Source of the DNA: Actinomycetospora chibensis
GTDB lineage: Bacteria; Actinomycetota; Actinomycetes; Mycobacteriales; Pseudonocardiaceae
Assembly (NCBI RefSeq): GCF_028737215.1
Contig: NZ_JAQZAM010000024.1
Coordinates: forward strand, 1 to 64,000
Length of the DNA stretch: 64,000 nucleotides
Direction: 5' to 3'
Every line of letters starts with the position of its first letter. Within the stretch, counting starts at the first letter, position 1. The notes under the pieces are model-generated. The model was given only the letters and a program-made list of their open reading frames with translations. It searched no databases and was not told the DNA's origin. The position numbers and the translations under genes were made by a program. Below, one piece after another: positions 41,471 through 52,058 of this stretch.

Positions 41471-42406
41471 TCAGAGATCCAGCTCCAGGCGCGGGCAGCC
41501 GCGCTCCGCCCGGGAGACGCAGATGAACAGCGTGTTCTGGTCCGCCTTCTCCTCGTCTGTGAGCAGCGAGTCGCAGTGCTCGGCCCGACCGGACAGCAGC
41601 GGCGTCTCGCAGGTGCCGCAGGTGCCCTCCCGGCACGACCAGAGGGCAGGGATCCCGACTTCCTCGGCGACGGTCAGGATGCTGCGGTCCGGGGGCACGG
41701 TGGCGGTGATGCCGCTGGTCAGGAACGCGACCTCGAAGCCCTCGCTGCCGGTGCCCTCGACCGCCTTCGGAACGAAGCGCTCGACGCGCAGGCTCCCCGG
41801 GCGCCAACCGGTCAGGAGGGACTCGACGGCGTCGAGCATCGGGGCCGGTCCGCAGGCGTAGACGAGCGTGTCGGGGCGAGGAACGGCGAGGAGCCCCACC
41901 AGGTCGAGGAGGCCGACCTCGTCCTGCGGCGCGAGCACGACGCGGTCGCCGTACGCGACGAGCTCCTCGCGGAAGGCCATCGAGCTGCGGGCTCGTCCGC
42001 CGTAGAGGAGCGTCCAGTCGGCGCCCGCCGCCTCGGCGGCGGCGACCATCGGCAGGATCGGGGTGATCCCGATGCCGCCGGCCACGAACACGTAGTGCGG
42101 CGCGGGTTCCAGCGCGAAGTGGTTGCGCGGCTCGCCGACCTCGACGATGTCACCGTCGTGGAGCTTGTCGAACACGTGCTCCGAGCCCCCGCGGCTCTCC
42201 GGTTCGCGGAGCACGCCGAGGCGCCACCGCTGCCGGTCGCCCGGGTCGGAGCACAGGGAGTACTGACGGACGAGGTCGTCGGCGAGGGTCACGTCGACGT
42301 GCGCACCCGGCGCCCAGGCCGGGAGCTCGCCGCCGTCGGCCCGCCCGAGGGTGAGGGAGACGACGCCGTCGGCCTCGTCGCGGCGCTCATGGATCATGAG
42401 GTCCAT
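41471..42406 (-). CDS. Oxygenase reductase with 2Fe-2S domain (PDR type)
   Basis: 311-residue electron donor for the Rieske oxygenase of this operon. Flavin-binding RQYSLCSD, NAD domain GGIGITPILPM and YACGPAPM, C-terminal ferredoxin CREGTCGTC plus Cys in LFICVSRAE. The same class of reductase accompanies stachydrine and carnitine-type demethylases/oxygenases. 3 bases before the epimerase-like gene and 15 after the FAD gene: a single transcript. Paralogous to the reductase at 12026. Confidence 0.92.
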   Translation of the reverse strand: MDLMIHERRDEADGVVSLTLGRADGGELPAWAPGAHVDVTLADDLVRQYSLCSDPGDRQRWRLGVLREPESRGGSEHVFDKLHDGDIVEVGEPRNHFALEPAPHYVFVAGGIGITPILPMVAAAEAAGADWTLLYGGRARSSMAFREELVAYGDRVVLAPQDEVGLLDLVGLLAVPRPDTLVYACGPAPMLDAVESLLTGWRPGSLRVERFVPKAVEGTGSEGFEVAFLTSGITATVPPDRSILTVAEEVGIPALWSCREGTCGTCETPLLSGRAEHCDSLLTDEEKADQNTLFICVSRAERGCPRLELDL

Positions 42407-42421
42407 CGCGGGTCTCCGTCC

Positions 42422-43612
42422 TCAGCGCATCTGGCCGGCGCCGACGTAGGGGTGGGGGCTCCGGAGCAGGTCGCCCTCGGCGAAGCGGGAGAGCCGGAAG
42501 TCCCGGGCGGGGATGTCGGCGTCGGAGCTCGTGCCGTCGGTGACGAGGTCGGCGACGAGCCGCCCGACGGCCGGCGAGATCTTGTAGCCGTGCCCCGAGA
42601 AGCCGGCGGCGACGACGAGCCCGGCCAGCGGAGCCCTCGAGATGACGGGGTTGAAGTCGGGCGTGACGTCGTAGCACCCGGCGTAGCTCCCGGCGATCGC
42701 CGGATCGGCCAGACCGGGCAGGCGGTCACCGACCTTCTCGACGGTCAGGTCGACGAACGACGTGCTCGCCTGGTTCGAGTACCGGTCGGGGTCGGCCGGC
42801 TCGAGGACCGACAGGTCGGAGTTGCCGAAGAGCAGCGTGCCGGCTCCTTCGGGGCGGATGTACTGCAGCGAGACCAGGTCGGAGAACACCGGGACGGGGC
42901 CGAGCTCCTGGCCCGGGTCGACGAGCACGATCTGCTCGCGGTGCGGGGTGATCGGCAGCTCGATGCCGTGCGCGGCGAGCAGCCCGACCGACCACGGGCC
43001 CGCGGCGAGCACCACGTGCCCGGTCGCGATGGCGGTGCCGTCGGCGAGATCGACGCCGGTGACGCGGTCGCCGGACGTGCGGATCCCGGTGGCGGTGATC
43101 CCCTGCCGCAAGCGCGCCCCGGCGCGGCGCGCGGCGCCCGCGAAGGCCTGCGCGGTCTGGTAGGCGTCGCCGTATCCGCCGCGCTCCTCCCACGCGAACG
43201 CCGCGAAGGGCTCGAGGTCGGCGACGGGCCAGAGCTTGCGCACGTCGGTGTGGTCGATGTCCTCGGTGCGGACGCCGACGGCGCGCTGGTCGGCGACCGA
43301 GGCGTGCAGGGCGTCGACGTTCTCGGGTCCGACCCCCACCACGTAACCGGTCCGGTGGAAGCCGACGTCCGCCCCGAGGACGTCCTCGGCGTTCTCGAAC
43401 GTCTCCAGGCTGCGGGTGGCCATCGCCGCGAGCGATGAGACCCCGTAGTGGCAGCGCACGACGCCCGACGACTTGCCCGTGCCGCCGGAGCCCACGGTGT
43501 CGCGTTCGACGATGGTGATGTCGGTGATGCCGCGCCGGGTCAGGGCCCAGGCGGCGGCGCAGCCCTCGAGGCCGCCACCGATGATGACGACGTCGGCCAC
43601 GTCCGCAGTCAC
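42422..43612 (-). CDS. DAO-family FAD oxidoreductase (second in operon)
   Basis: 396-residue flavoprotein with VVIIGGGLEGCAAAWALTRRGI at the N-terminus, GGTGKSSGVVRCHYG, and C-terminal CYDVTPDFNPVISRAPLAGLVVAAGFSGHGYKISPAVGRL, the pattern of sarcosine oxidase beta/dimethylglycine oxidase-like enzymes. GTG start with a GGGAG site. Distinct from the flavoprotein at 38995. It probably oxidises an N-methyl intermediate made by the Rieske enzyme (inference). Confidence 0.88.
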   Translation of the reverse strand: MTADVADVVIIGGGLEGCAAAWALTRRGITDITIVERDTVGSGGTGKSSGVVRCHYGVSSLAAMATRSLETFENAEDVLGADVGFHRTGYVVGVGPENVDALHASVADQRAVGVRTEDIDHTDVRKLWPVADLEPFAAFAWEERGGYGDAYQTAQAFAGAARRAGARLRQGITATGIRTSGDRVTGVDLADGTAIATGHVVLAAGPWSVGLLAAHGIELPITPHREQIVLVDPGQELGPVPVFSDLVSLQYIRPEGAGTLLFGNSDLSVLEPADPDRYSNQASTSFVDLTVEKVGDRLPGLADPAIAGSYAGCYDVTPDFNPVISRAPLAGLVVAAGFSGHGYKISPAVGRLVADLVTDGTSSDADIPARDFRLSRFAEGDLLRSPHPYVGAGQMR

Positions 43613-43655
43613 GATGGTTCTCCCTGCTGTGTGGCGTGGTGTGCCGGGCGGTCGG

Positions 43656-44990
43656 TCACGGGTCGGGGAACATGCGCGTCGTCGTCTGGCCGGGCTCGAG
43701 GGCGTCGCCGCCGGGGACACGCTCGATGCCGACGATCTTGTCGATGACCATGTTCTGGAATCGGTGCAGCGGCTCCTCGAAGCGGAAGCACATCCGCCCG
43801 CCGCGGTAGGCCGGGTTCTCGAGGCCCTCCTGGACGCGCTCGACGATCTCGAGGTCCTGGCGGTTGACGAGGTCCCAGAACTTCGCGAGCTGCTCGATCC
43901 CGTCCTCGGCGGTGTCGTCCCCACCCGCCGCGTCGAGGGACTCGGGGTGCGCCAGCAGGACGGCGGTCTCGACGGTGCGGTTCGCCGCGACGGGGCGGTT
44001 GAACAGCACGAACGCGTGGTTGGGCAGCACGACCAGCGCGGTGCCGGGGAACAGCCACACGAACCGCCCGCTGTCGGCGTCCTCCGGCCCCAACGTGCTC
44101 AGGGCCTCGAGCCCGTCCCAGCCGCCGGCCTCGGTGTTGCGCGACACCGGCGTGGTGCACATGCCCGTGTACAGGCCGGGGCCCTGCCACCGGTAGTGGT
44201 CGGAGAACTTGGAGACCTGGTTGAGCTCGGGGTGGACCCAGGGCAGGTGGTAGTACTCCATGAAGTTCTCGCCGATGAGCTTGTAGTTCGCCGCGACGTC
44301 GTAGGTGCTGGTCCGCTGCGTGACCCATTCGTCGAGCCGGTACCCGGCGAAACGCTCGGGCAGGTCACCGAGCTGGGTGGACAACGGGGCCGGGTCGGGC
44401 GAGAGGTTGACGAAGATGAACAGGCCCCACGAGTCGACGGCGACGTCGAGCAGGCCGTAGTCGGCGCGGTCGAAGCCCTTCGCCACCGACGTTTCGAAGA
44501 TCGGCTCCTGGCCCGCGGGGACGTCGGAGTCCTCGAACAGCGGCGTCCCGAGGCACGTTCCGTCGGTGTCGTAGGTCCAGTTGTGGTACGGGCAGCGGAT
44601 GCGCCCGCGCTTGCCGACCTCGCGGGCGTCGCCGTCGAGGAGCTTCGTCGCGCGGTGGCGGCAGAGGTTGTGGAAGGCGCGCAGGGCGCCGTGCCGGTTG
44701 CGGGTGACGAAGATCGACCGGCCGGCGACCTCGACGACGATGCAGGCGCCGGGCTTCGCGACGTCGCTGGTGATGCCGACCGCGACCCAGCTGGTGGCGA
44801 ACAGCCGCTGCTGCTCGAGCGCGAAGAACTCCGGCGACGTGTAGGCGTCGGGCAGCAGCGTCGACGCGAGCTCGACGGGCAGGCGGGTGGGCCCGTAGGT
44901 GCCCTCGTGGGTGAACAGCGCCGGATCGACGGGGCGCGCCGGCAGCGCGGCGTACGGATCGACGGCTGCGCTCGTGGTGTCGCTCGTCAT
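43656..44990 (-). CDS. Rieske non-haem iron oxygenase, betaine demethylase/choline monooxygenase-like
   Basis: 444-residue oxygenase alpha subunit, first gene of the operon. Rieske ligands are C110-R-H112 and C133-PY-H136. The iron site is in GENFMEYYHLPWVHPEL (two His). The ENFxExYH motif and CPYHNWTYDTDG are those of the choline monooxygenase/stachydrine demethylase/CntA branch acting on quaternary ammonium compounds, rather than ring-hydroxylating enzymes. Followed by its reductase two genes on. Expected to demethylate or cleave a betaine. Confidence 0.9.
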   Translation of the reverse strand: MTSDTTSAAVDPYAALPARPVDPALFTHEGTYGPTRLPVELASTLLPDAYTSPEFFALEQQRLFATSWVAVGITSDVAKPGACIVVEVAGRSIFVTRNRHGALRAFHNLCRHRATKLLDGDAREVGKRGRIRCPYHNWTYDTDGTCLGTPLFEDSDVPAGQEPIFETSVAKGFDRADYGLLDVAVDSWGLFIFVNLSPDPAPLSTQLGDLPERFAGYRLDEWVTQRTSTYDVAANYKLIGENFMEYYHLPWVHPELNQVSKFSDHYRWQGPGLYTGMCTTPVSRNTEAGGWDGLEALSTLGPEDADSGRFVWLFPGTALVVLPNHAFVLFNRPVAANRTVETAVLLAHPESLDAAGGDDTAEDGIEQLAKFWDLVNRQDLEIVERVQEGLENPAYRGGRMCFRFEEPLHRFQNMVIDKIVGIERVPGGDALEPGQTTTRMFPDP

Positions 44991-45117
44991 GGCTGTCGGG
45001 CTCCTCTCGGGCGTGCTCGGGCCGTGGTGGAGCACCGGTGAGGCCGTCGGGGCCCGGGGTGCTCCTGCAGTGTCGGCGTCGAAATTCGTCCGCGTCCATC
45101 GAAACGTCGAACCTATG

Positions 45118-45140
45118 ATCTTGTACGTTGAGTACATGAT
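45118..45140. promoter_or_regulatory. LysR-type operator of betaine operon
   Basis: ATCTTGTAC (45118-45126), spacer GTTGA, then GTACATGAT (45132-45140): arms match at 8 of 9 positions. The repeat covers the lysR start codon and lies 128 bp from the Rieske gene start, suited to autorepression and divergent activation. Confidence 0.6.
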
Positions 45141-46065
45141 TGATCGGCGGTTGCGGGTGCTCCAGGCGATCGCGCGACACGGCACCGTCACCGCCGCCGC
45201 GGAGGTCTGCCGGCTCACGCCCTCGGCGGTGTCGCACCAGATGCAGGCCCTCGCGCGCGAGCTCGACATCGCGCTCCTCGAGCCGATCGGACGCAACGTG
45301 CGGCTCACCCCCGCCGCCCACACGCTGCTCGCCCACGGCGAGACCCTCACCGCCGCGTGGGAGCAGGCGCGCGCCGATCTCGCCGCGCACCGCGCGGGCG
45401 CCGTCGGCGGGACGCTGCGCTTCGCGGCGTTCTCCTCGGCCGCCGCGGTCGTCGTCCCCCGCGCACTCGAGCACCTGCGGACCGAGCACCCTGCGCTGCG
45501 CGTGTTCCTGCGCGAGAGCGAGCCCGGGCGGTCGTTCGACCTGCTGGCCGCCGACGAGGCCGACCTCGCCGTCATCGTGGCGACGCCGAGCATCCCGCCG
45601 GCCTCCGATGCCGCCTTCGAGCAGCACTCGCTGTTCGACGAACCCCTCGACATCCTCGTCGGCCCCGACCACCCCCTGGTCGGCCGCCGCGGCGTCGTCG
45701 CCCTCCGCGATCTCGCCGGCGACCCGTGGATCTGCGGCAACGTCGGCCGCGCCTACCACCAGCTCGTCACGCTCGCCTGCACCGCGGCCGGCTTCGCGCC
45801 CGACATCGCCCACTACGCCGACGAGTGGGACACCGGCGCCGCGCTCGTCGCCCGCGGCTTCGGCGTCGCCCTGGTCCCGCGCCTCGCCGACCTCCCCGCG
45901 CACCACGACACCCGGCGCATCCCGATCACCACCGATCCGGTGCCGACCCGACGCGTCATCGCCGCCGTTCGTGCCGGGTCACAGGACCAGCCGACGATCG
46001 CCGCCGGGCTCGACGCCCTGCGGCACGTGACGGAGACGGGGCTGCCGGCGCTGGGACGGTCGTGA
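45136..46065 (+). CDS. LysR-family transcriptional regulator
   Basis: 309 residues. HTH in RRLRVLQAIARHGTVTAAAEVCRLTPSAVSHQMQALARELDIALLEPIGRNVRLTPAA; effector domain LRFAAFSSAAAVVVPRALEHLRTEHPALRVFLRESEPG with a GFGVALVPRLADLP C-terminus. Divergent from the betaine-type operon, with a palindrome over its start codon; probably its activator with the substrate as inducer. The ATG at 45136 fixes the conserved family N-terminus. Confidence 0.93.
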   Translation: MIDRRLRVLQAIARHGTVTAAAEVCRLTPSAVSHQMQALARELDIALLEPIGRNVRLTPAAHTLLAHGETLTAAWEQARADLAAHRAGAVGGTLRFAAFSSAAAVVVPRALEHLRTEHPALRVFLRESEPGRSFDLLAADEADLAVIVATPSIPPASDAAFEQHSLFDEPLDILVGPDHPLVGRRGVVALRDLAGDPWICGNVGRAYHQLVTLACTAAGFAPDIAHYADEWDTGAALVARGFGVALVPRLADLPAHHDTRRIPITTDPVPTRRVIAAVRAGSQDQPTIAAGLDALRHVTETGLPALGRS

Positions 46066-46143
46066 CCGGGACTGACGGGCGCGGATCCCGCTGACGGGAT
46101 CAGTGCCGACCGAGCTCATCGGTCCGTTCGTAGGCTGCTCGGC

Positions 46144-46386
46144 ATGCGCATGCTCCATCTCCGAGTCAGCGTCACCGATCTGGAGCGCTCGCTGGCCTTC
46201 GACACCGCCCTCGGCTACGCCGAGCTCGGCCGCGTCCCCGACACCCCGTTCGGCAGCCTCACCATGCTCGCGCTGCCTGACGACCCGTACGTCAGCCTCG
46301 AGCTCGTCCACGACCCCACCCGGCCCGTGACCAGGACCGACATCGCCTGGAACTCCGGCTCGCCGTGCGCGATCCATCTGGCGTAG
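46144..46386 (+). pseudogene. Truncated VOC/glyoxalase-fold protein
   Basis: 80 residues. MRMLHLRVSVTDLERSLAFDTALGYAELGRVPDTPFGSLTMLALPDDPYVSLELVHDP is the first half of a VOC/glyoxalase-type domain (normally 120 or more residues). After that the sequence loses all resemblance and stops. No continuation was found in the other frames up to 46545. Likely a decayed gene, though the short product could still be made. Confidence 0.6.
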
Positions 46387-46544
46387 GCCCGCGCGACCTG
46401 CTCTGCTTCGAGCACCAACCCACTCCGGCACGGGGTGACCGCCGTGGTCACCTGTGCGGCCGAGGCAGCGCGAGCTCATCGTCGTCACCTCGCTCTGCCC
46501 TGGCTCGAATCCGGAGCGACCCTCGGCACCTCCGGATGCACCGT

Positions 46545-47756
<1,212 letters not shown>

Positions 47757-48068
47757 GCCGTCAGACCTCCCCCGGATCGCGCAGCGGGGCCACCCTCCCC
47801 CGTCCCGGCGCGCCGAGATAGCCCCGCACGGCGAATCGGTCGACCTTTCTCGCCAGATCACAGATCCATTACGGCAGTTGCGGGAACGATCGCTCGGCGA
47901 TTGGCGTCAGAGCAGGCTCAGATGTGCTCCGAGGGCTGAATGAATTGTTCCCGCGTCGTCCTCGACCGGTCACACCCCGGACCCGACGCCCGGCCCCTCG
48001 GTGTCGAGATGCGGCCGGCTCGTTCGTCGAGGAGGTGAGGCGGCACGACGACCCGGAGGGAGCCGACC
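47757..48068. other. Intergenic, no gene supported
   Basis: 312 bases between the repeat-rich protein and a small ORF gene. A relatively AT-rich patch around 47860-47880 (CAGATCACAGATCCATTACG) could hold the promoter of the leftward gene. Short frames here lack family features. Confidence 0.4.
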
Positions 48069-48302
48069 ATGACCACGACGACCTGCCACCCGCTCAGCCA
48101 TCGGGAACGCGCCATCCTGCGCGCGGTCGCGGCCGGCCGTTGTCGGCTTTCCCCCGAGATCGGAGCACCCCTGCTCGTCGACGGCGTCTACTGCAGCGAC
48201 CAGCTCGTCGGCCTCCGTCTGGCAACCGCCGGCCTCATCCGTGACGGCCGGAGAACGCCGACGATCACCGAGACCGGGAGAGCCGCCTTGGCAGCCGCCT
48301 GA
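48069..48302 (+). CDS. Small hypothetical protein
   Basis: 77 residues. LSHRERAILRAVAAGRCRLSPEIGAPLLVDGVYCSDQLVGLRLATAGLIR...PTITETGRAALAAA suggests a compact winged-helix-like fold (helix, helix, then TxxGxxxL as in PadR/MarR-type ends), but no family is assigned. A strong GGAGGGAG ribosome site supports expression. Similar small proteins are common in actinomycetes. Confidence 0.6.
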   Translation: MTTTTCHPLSHRERAILRAVAAGRCRLSPEIGAPLLVDGVYCSDQLVGLRLATAGLIRDGRRTPTITETGRAALAAA

Positions 48303-48683
48303 CCACGCCGACGGCCGGCGAGGCGTCACCTGGTCTCGATCTTTCGTGGGGTCTTTCCGCCCGGCAGGCCGTACTGTCCGAGAGATCGGCGGTTGATGCC
48401 ACAGCTGGCCACCAGCACGAACTCTTGTGTTCGTGTCCTGCCCGCGCTGCTGGACGCCCGCTCTGACGAGTCCCTCGGTGTCCTGCGACACGGGTCCCGC
48501 TTGGACCGAGACCCCGTCCGAGGTGCCGCCCATGTCGACGTGTTCCCTGCGCAGGGCCGACCGCCGCGCCGAGCCCCGCCCTGGGTGGCGCCGTGGCGTG
48601 CGAGGCATCGAACGCCCCGTCGTGAGTAGCCGACGATTCTGACCCGGTCCGATCGGCGCAGGCGGACCGCCCACCGGGTCAGG
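48303..48683. other. Intergenic, no gene supported
   Basis: 381 bases. A small inverted repeat GTGTC-CTGC-GACAC occurs at 48478-48491. Frames on either strand are short and Arg-rich and show no family motif. Confidence 0.4.
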
Positions 48684-50431
48684 GTGACGGTGCTCCTGGC
48701 GGTGCTGCTGTGCCTGGTCGCCGCCACGGGGGGCAGTGGGACGGCCGTGGGGCCACCACCGCCGTGGGGCCCCGTGGACCCGACCCTCGTCGGAGTCCTG
48801 ACGCCCCTCCACGGCACGCGAACGATCACCGGATGCTCGCCCGAGCCCGGCCTCTGTTCGGTGCACCTGCGGGCCCCGGACGGGCCCACGGCCGGAACCG
48901 CCGTACGCCTTGCCACCCAGCCCGGTGAGCGCTTCTTCGGCATGGGCGAACGCTTCGGATCGCTCGACCTCAACGGGCAGGTCCTGTCGAACCGGGCGCA
49001 CGACGGGATGGGCCACGAGACCGGAACCAGTTACTCGCCGACGCCGTTCCTGCTCTCCAGCCGCGGCTACGGCCTGCAGGTCGGCACCAGCGCCGACCTG
49101 ACCGTGGACCTCACCACCCCCGGCGAGATCACCATCGACATCGCCGAGCGCGGCACCGTGATCGACGTGCTGACCGGGCCCGGCCCCGCCGCCGTCCTGG
49201 CCCGCCGCGCGGAGCTGACCGGGCTGCCGCCGGTGCCCCCCGACTGGGGCCTCGGGGTGTGGAAGAGCCTGATCGGGGGGGCCGGCCGAGGTCCTGGCGG
49301 ACACCGACCGCCTCCTGGCTGACGGTGTGCCCCTCGACGCCGTCTGGATCTATGACCTCACCGACCCGATCTCCGGTCTCGGGTGGCCCTGGCCGATCTA
49401 CCGGCCCGTTCCGATCGGGCGTTATCCGGACCCCACCGCGCTGATCGCCGAGCTGCATCGCCGCGGGCTCCGGGTCCTGGGGTACCTCAGCCCCTTCCTC
49501 GTGCCCGGAAGTCCGAGCTTCGGAGAGGCCGCCGCCCGGGGCTACCTGGTGCGCAACCAGGACGGCTCGGTGTTCACCGAACCCTGGATGTACGCCGACC
49601 ACAGGGCCTACCTGGACTTCACCAACCCCGCGGCGACCGAGTGGTGGCAGGACCGTCTGCGCTACGCGATCGGCGTGCTCGGCTTCGACGGCGCCATGCA
49701 GGACTATGGAGACCAGGCGCCGATGGCTGCCCGCTACGCGGACGGCACCCCCGGCAGCCTGATGCGCAACGCCTACCCGGTGCTCTACGCCGCGGCCGCC
49801 CGGCAGGCCGTCCAGTCCGTGAAGCCGGACGAGACCGTGCTGTTCGCACGCTCCGGCTACACCGGGTCCCAGGCCGCGGTCACCGGCCGCTTCACCGGAG
49901 ACCAGACGCGCGACTGGGACCCGCGAACCGGCCTGCCCTCCGTCCTCGCCGGGATGCTCAACGGAAGCATCTCCGGATGGCCCTACTGGGGCCCCGACAT
50001 CGGCGGCTTCATGACCGGCGACGAGCACCACGGCGAGCGCGACCGTGAGCTCTGGAACCGCTGGGTCCAGCTCGGAGCGCTCTCCCCGACCATGCGCGAC
50101 ATGCTCGGTGCCCAGGCCGACCCCGTCGAGGCGCAGTCCGACCCGGCGACCCCTCTGGCTCGAGGACCCCTCCGACACCACCACGTGGACGATCGAGAAC
50201 CAGTACCTGCTCGGCCCCGACGTCCTCGTCGCCCCCGTGCTGACCGCCGGAACCACCCGCACCTCGGTCTACCTACCTGCCGGACGCTGGCGGGACTACT
50301 GGACAGGTCACGAACACCCGGGCCGCACCTGGATCACCGTCGACGCCCCCACCCACCACATCCCGCTCCTCACCCGAGCCGGATCACGCATCACCCTGCC
50401 GCCACCCGCCGACCTCGGCCTCCCGGGCTGA
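48684..50431 (+). pseudogene. GH31 glycosidase, two frameshifts
   Basis: Secreted family 31 alpha-glycosidase in three frames. Part 1 (48684-49277): signal-like LLAVLLCLVAATGG, then GERFFGMGERFGSLDLNG and PPDWGLGVWKSL. The frame shifts at a run of seven G (49275-49281); with six G it continues GPAEVLADTDRLLADGVPLDAVWIYD. Part 2 holds the nucleophile region GFDGAMQDYGD and acid/base FTGDQTRDW. A second shift near 50155 leads to LWLEDPSDTTTWTIENQYLLGPDVLVAPV and the C-terminal beta domain, ending at 50431. All catalytic parts remain; disrupted or a sequencing artefact. Confidence 0.85.
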
Positions 50432-50494
50432 ACCCGCGCCGGAGGCCCGGTCGTGCGCGTGGTCAGAGCCGGATCCCGCGGTCATCCTGTCGGG

Positions 50495-51979
50495 ATGCGT
50501 CACGCGGTCCGCAGGCTGACGGCCACGGCGTGCTGCGTTGCGGTCGTGATCCTCGCGTCGGCCGTGACCGTCGACGCGGCCCCGTCCCGGGCGGCGCCCG
50601 ATCCGGCGGTCCTCGACCGCGTCCTCGCCGACGCGTGGGCCGCGACCGGTCTGCCCGGGATGGCCGCCGCGGTCACCCACGGGCCCGACGTCGTCCACCT
50701 CGCGGGCTTCGGGACGGACGGGCGCGGCGGACCGGTCACGCCGGGCACGCGGTTCCGGATCGCCTCGTTGTCCAAGTCGTTCACCGCCACCGCGGTCCTG
50801 CAGCTCGCGGCCGCCCACCGCATCGATCTCGACGCACCCGTGCGGCGCTACCTGCCCGGCTTCGCCACGGGCGATCCCGGCGCCTCGACCCGCATCTCCG
50901 TGCGCCACCTGCTGAACCAGACAAGCGGGATCGCCGACACCGGCTTCCCCGCGATCACGGCCGACGACCAGGACCTCGAGCAGCGGGTGACGAGCCTGCG
51001 TACCGCGCGACCCGAGAGTGAGCCCGGGACCGAGTTCCACTACTCGGACCTCAACTACCAGGTGCTCGCGCGCGTGGTCGAGGTCGTGGCGGGCGAGCCG
51101 TGGGCGCAGTACCTCTCCCGGCAGGTGTTCGCGCCCCTGGGAATGACGCGGACCTTCGCGACGGCGACCGCCTCCGAGGCCGGGCCGCAGGCGCCCGACC
51201 TCGCCGACGGCCACGTGCTGGTGTTCGACGGACCCGTCGCCCGGGCCGAGCTCGACGGGACGGTCGCGGGCTCGACCGGGGTCGTGTCGACCGCGGAGGA
51301 CATGGCGCGATGGCTGGTCGCGCAGTCGACCGCCGGTGGCGGGCTCCTGCCACCCGAGGGGCTCGCCCTCCTGCAGTCCCCGCCGCCGGGCGTCGCCGGC
51401 GGGTACGGCATGGGCTGGCAGGTCGTCACGCGAGAGGAGGGGCCGCGTCGGATCGAGCACACCGGGGTGCTCTCGACCTTCTCGGCCGTGCAGGTCCTGC
51501 TGCCCGAGAGCGGGTACGCCTTCGCCCTCCTCTTCAACGGCAACAGCGCCCTGGCCGACACGGCCGGTGTCACCTCCGCGCTGGCAACACTGCTGAGCGG
51601 GAACGGTGAGGCGGGGACGCCCCGCAGCACCGCCCTCGTGTCCGCCGTGCTCGGTGGCGCGTGCGTCCTCGTGCTCGGGGCTCGGACGTGGGCCTTCGTC
51701 CGCCTCGGGCGGTGGCGGCGGCGACGGGCCGGTCGGCCGTGGTGGGCGATCGTGCCCGGCATCGCCTGGCTGGTTCTCCCCGCCGTCCTGCTCGCCGGGC
51801 TCGTCCCGCTCGTCAGTGCCACGACGGGCCGGGTCTTCACGTTCTGGCAGCTGAGCCTCGCGATGCCCGACGTCGTGGTCCTGCTCGGGGTCGCGGCGCT
51901 CACCGGGGTCGCGCTCGCCGTCGCGCGAGTCGCCGTCCTGGTGGCGGACCGCCGGTCCGGAGCGCGGACAACTCGCTGA
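50495..51979 (+). CDS. Serine hydrolase (beta-lactamase/DD-peptidase fold) with C-terminal helices
   Basis: 494 residues. A signal peptide (LTATACCVAVVILASAVTVDAA), then a class C beta-lactamase-like domain: SxxK motif in IASLSKSF, YSDLNY in place of YxN, and IEHTGVLSTF near the third motif. After about residue 365 come four hydrophobic segments (e.g. VSAVLGGACVLVLGARTW, IAWLVLPAVLLAGLVPLV), so the catalytic domain is outside and membrane-tethered. Likely an esterase or peptidase rather than antibiotic resistance. ATG at 50495 chosen for the signal peptide. Confidence 0.88.
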   Translation: MRHAVRRLTATACCVAVVILASAVTVDAAPSRAAPDPAVLDRVLADAWAATGLPGMAAAVTHGPDVVHLAGFGTDGRGGPVTPGTRFRIASLSKSFTATAVLQLAAAHRIDLDAPVRRYLPGFATGDPGASTRISVRHLLNQTSGIADTGFPAITADDQDLEQRVTSLRTARPESEPGTEFHYSDLNYQVLARVVEVVAGEPWAQYLSRQVFAPLGMTRTFATATASEAGPQAPDLADGHVLVFDGPVARAELDGTVAGSTGVVSTAEDMARWLVAQSTAGGGLLPPEGLALLQSPPPGVAGGYGMGWQVVTREEGPRRIEHTGVLSTFSAVQVLLPESGYAFALLFNGNSALADTAGVTSALATLLSGNGEAGTPRSTALVSAVLGGACVLVLGARTWAFVRLGRWRRRRAGRPWWAIVPGIAWLVLPAVLLAGLVPLVSATTGRVFTFWQLSLAMPDVVVLLGVAALTGVALAVARVAVLVADRRSGARTTR

Positions 51980-52058
51980 CGTCAGGAGGCGACCCGTGCT
52001 CGATCGGCCCCCCGCGGTCGCGCATCGACGTCGACCGCCCGAGCTCCGGACTGTTCTT

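Noticed and set aside
48303..48683. A transposase remnant suggested by a leftward frame ending GQYGLPGGKTPRKIETR
   Set aside because: No DDE motif, inverted repeats or target duplication were visible, and the segment is too short to assign.
50495..51979. Serine hydrolase as a beta-lactam resistance gene
   Set aside because: It has the fold and SxxK, but the C-terminal membrane helices and the motif variants fit the large group of esterase/peptidase-like proteins. Resistance cannot be inferred.
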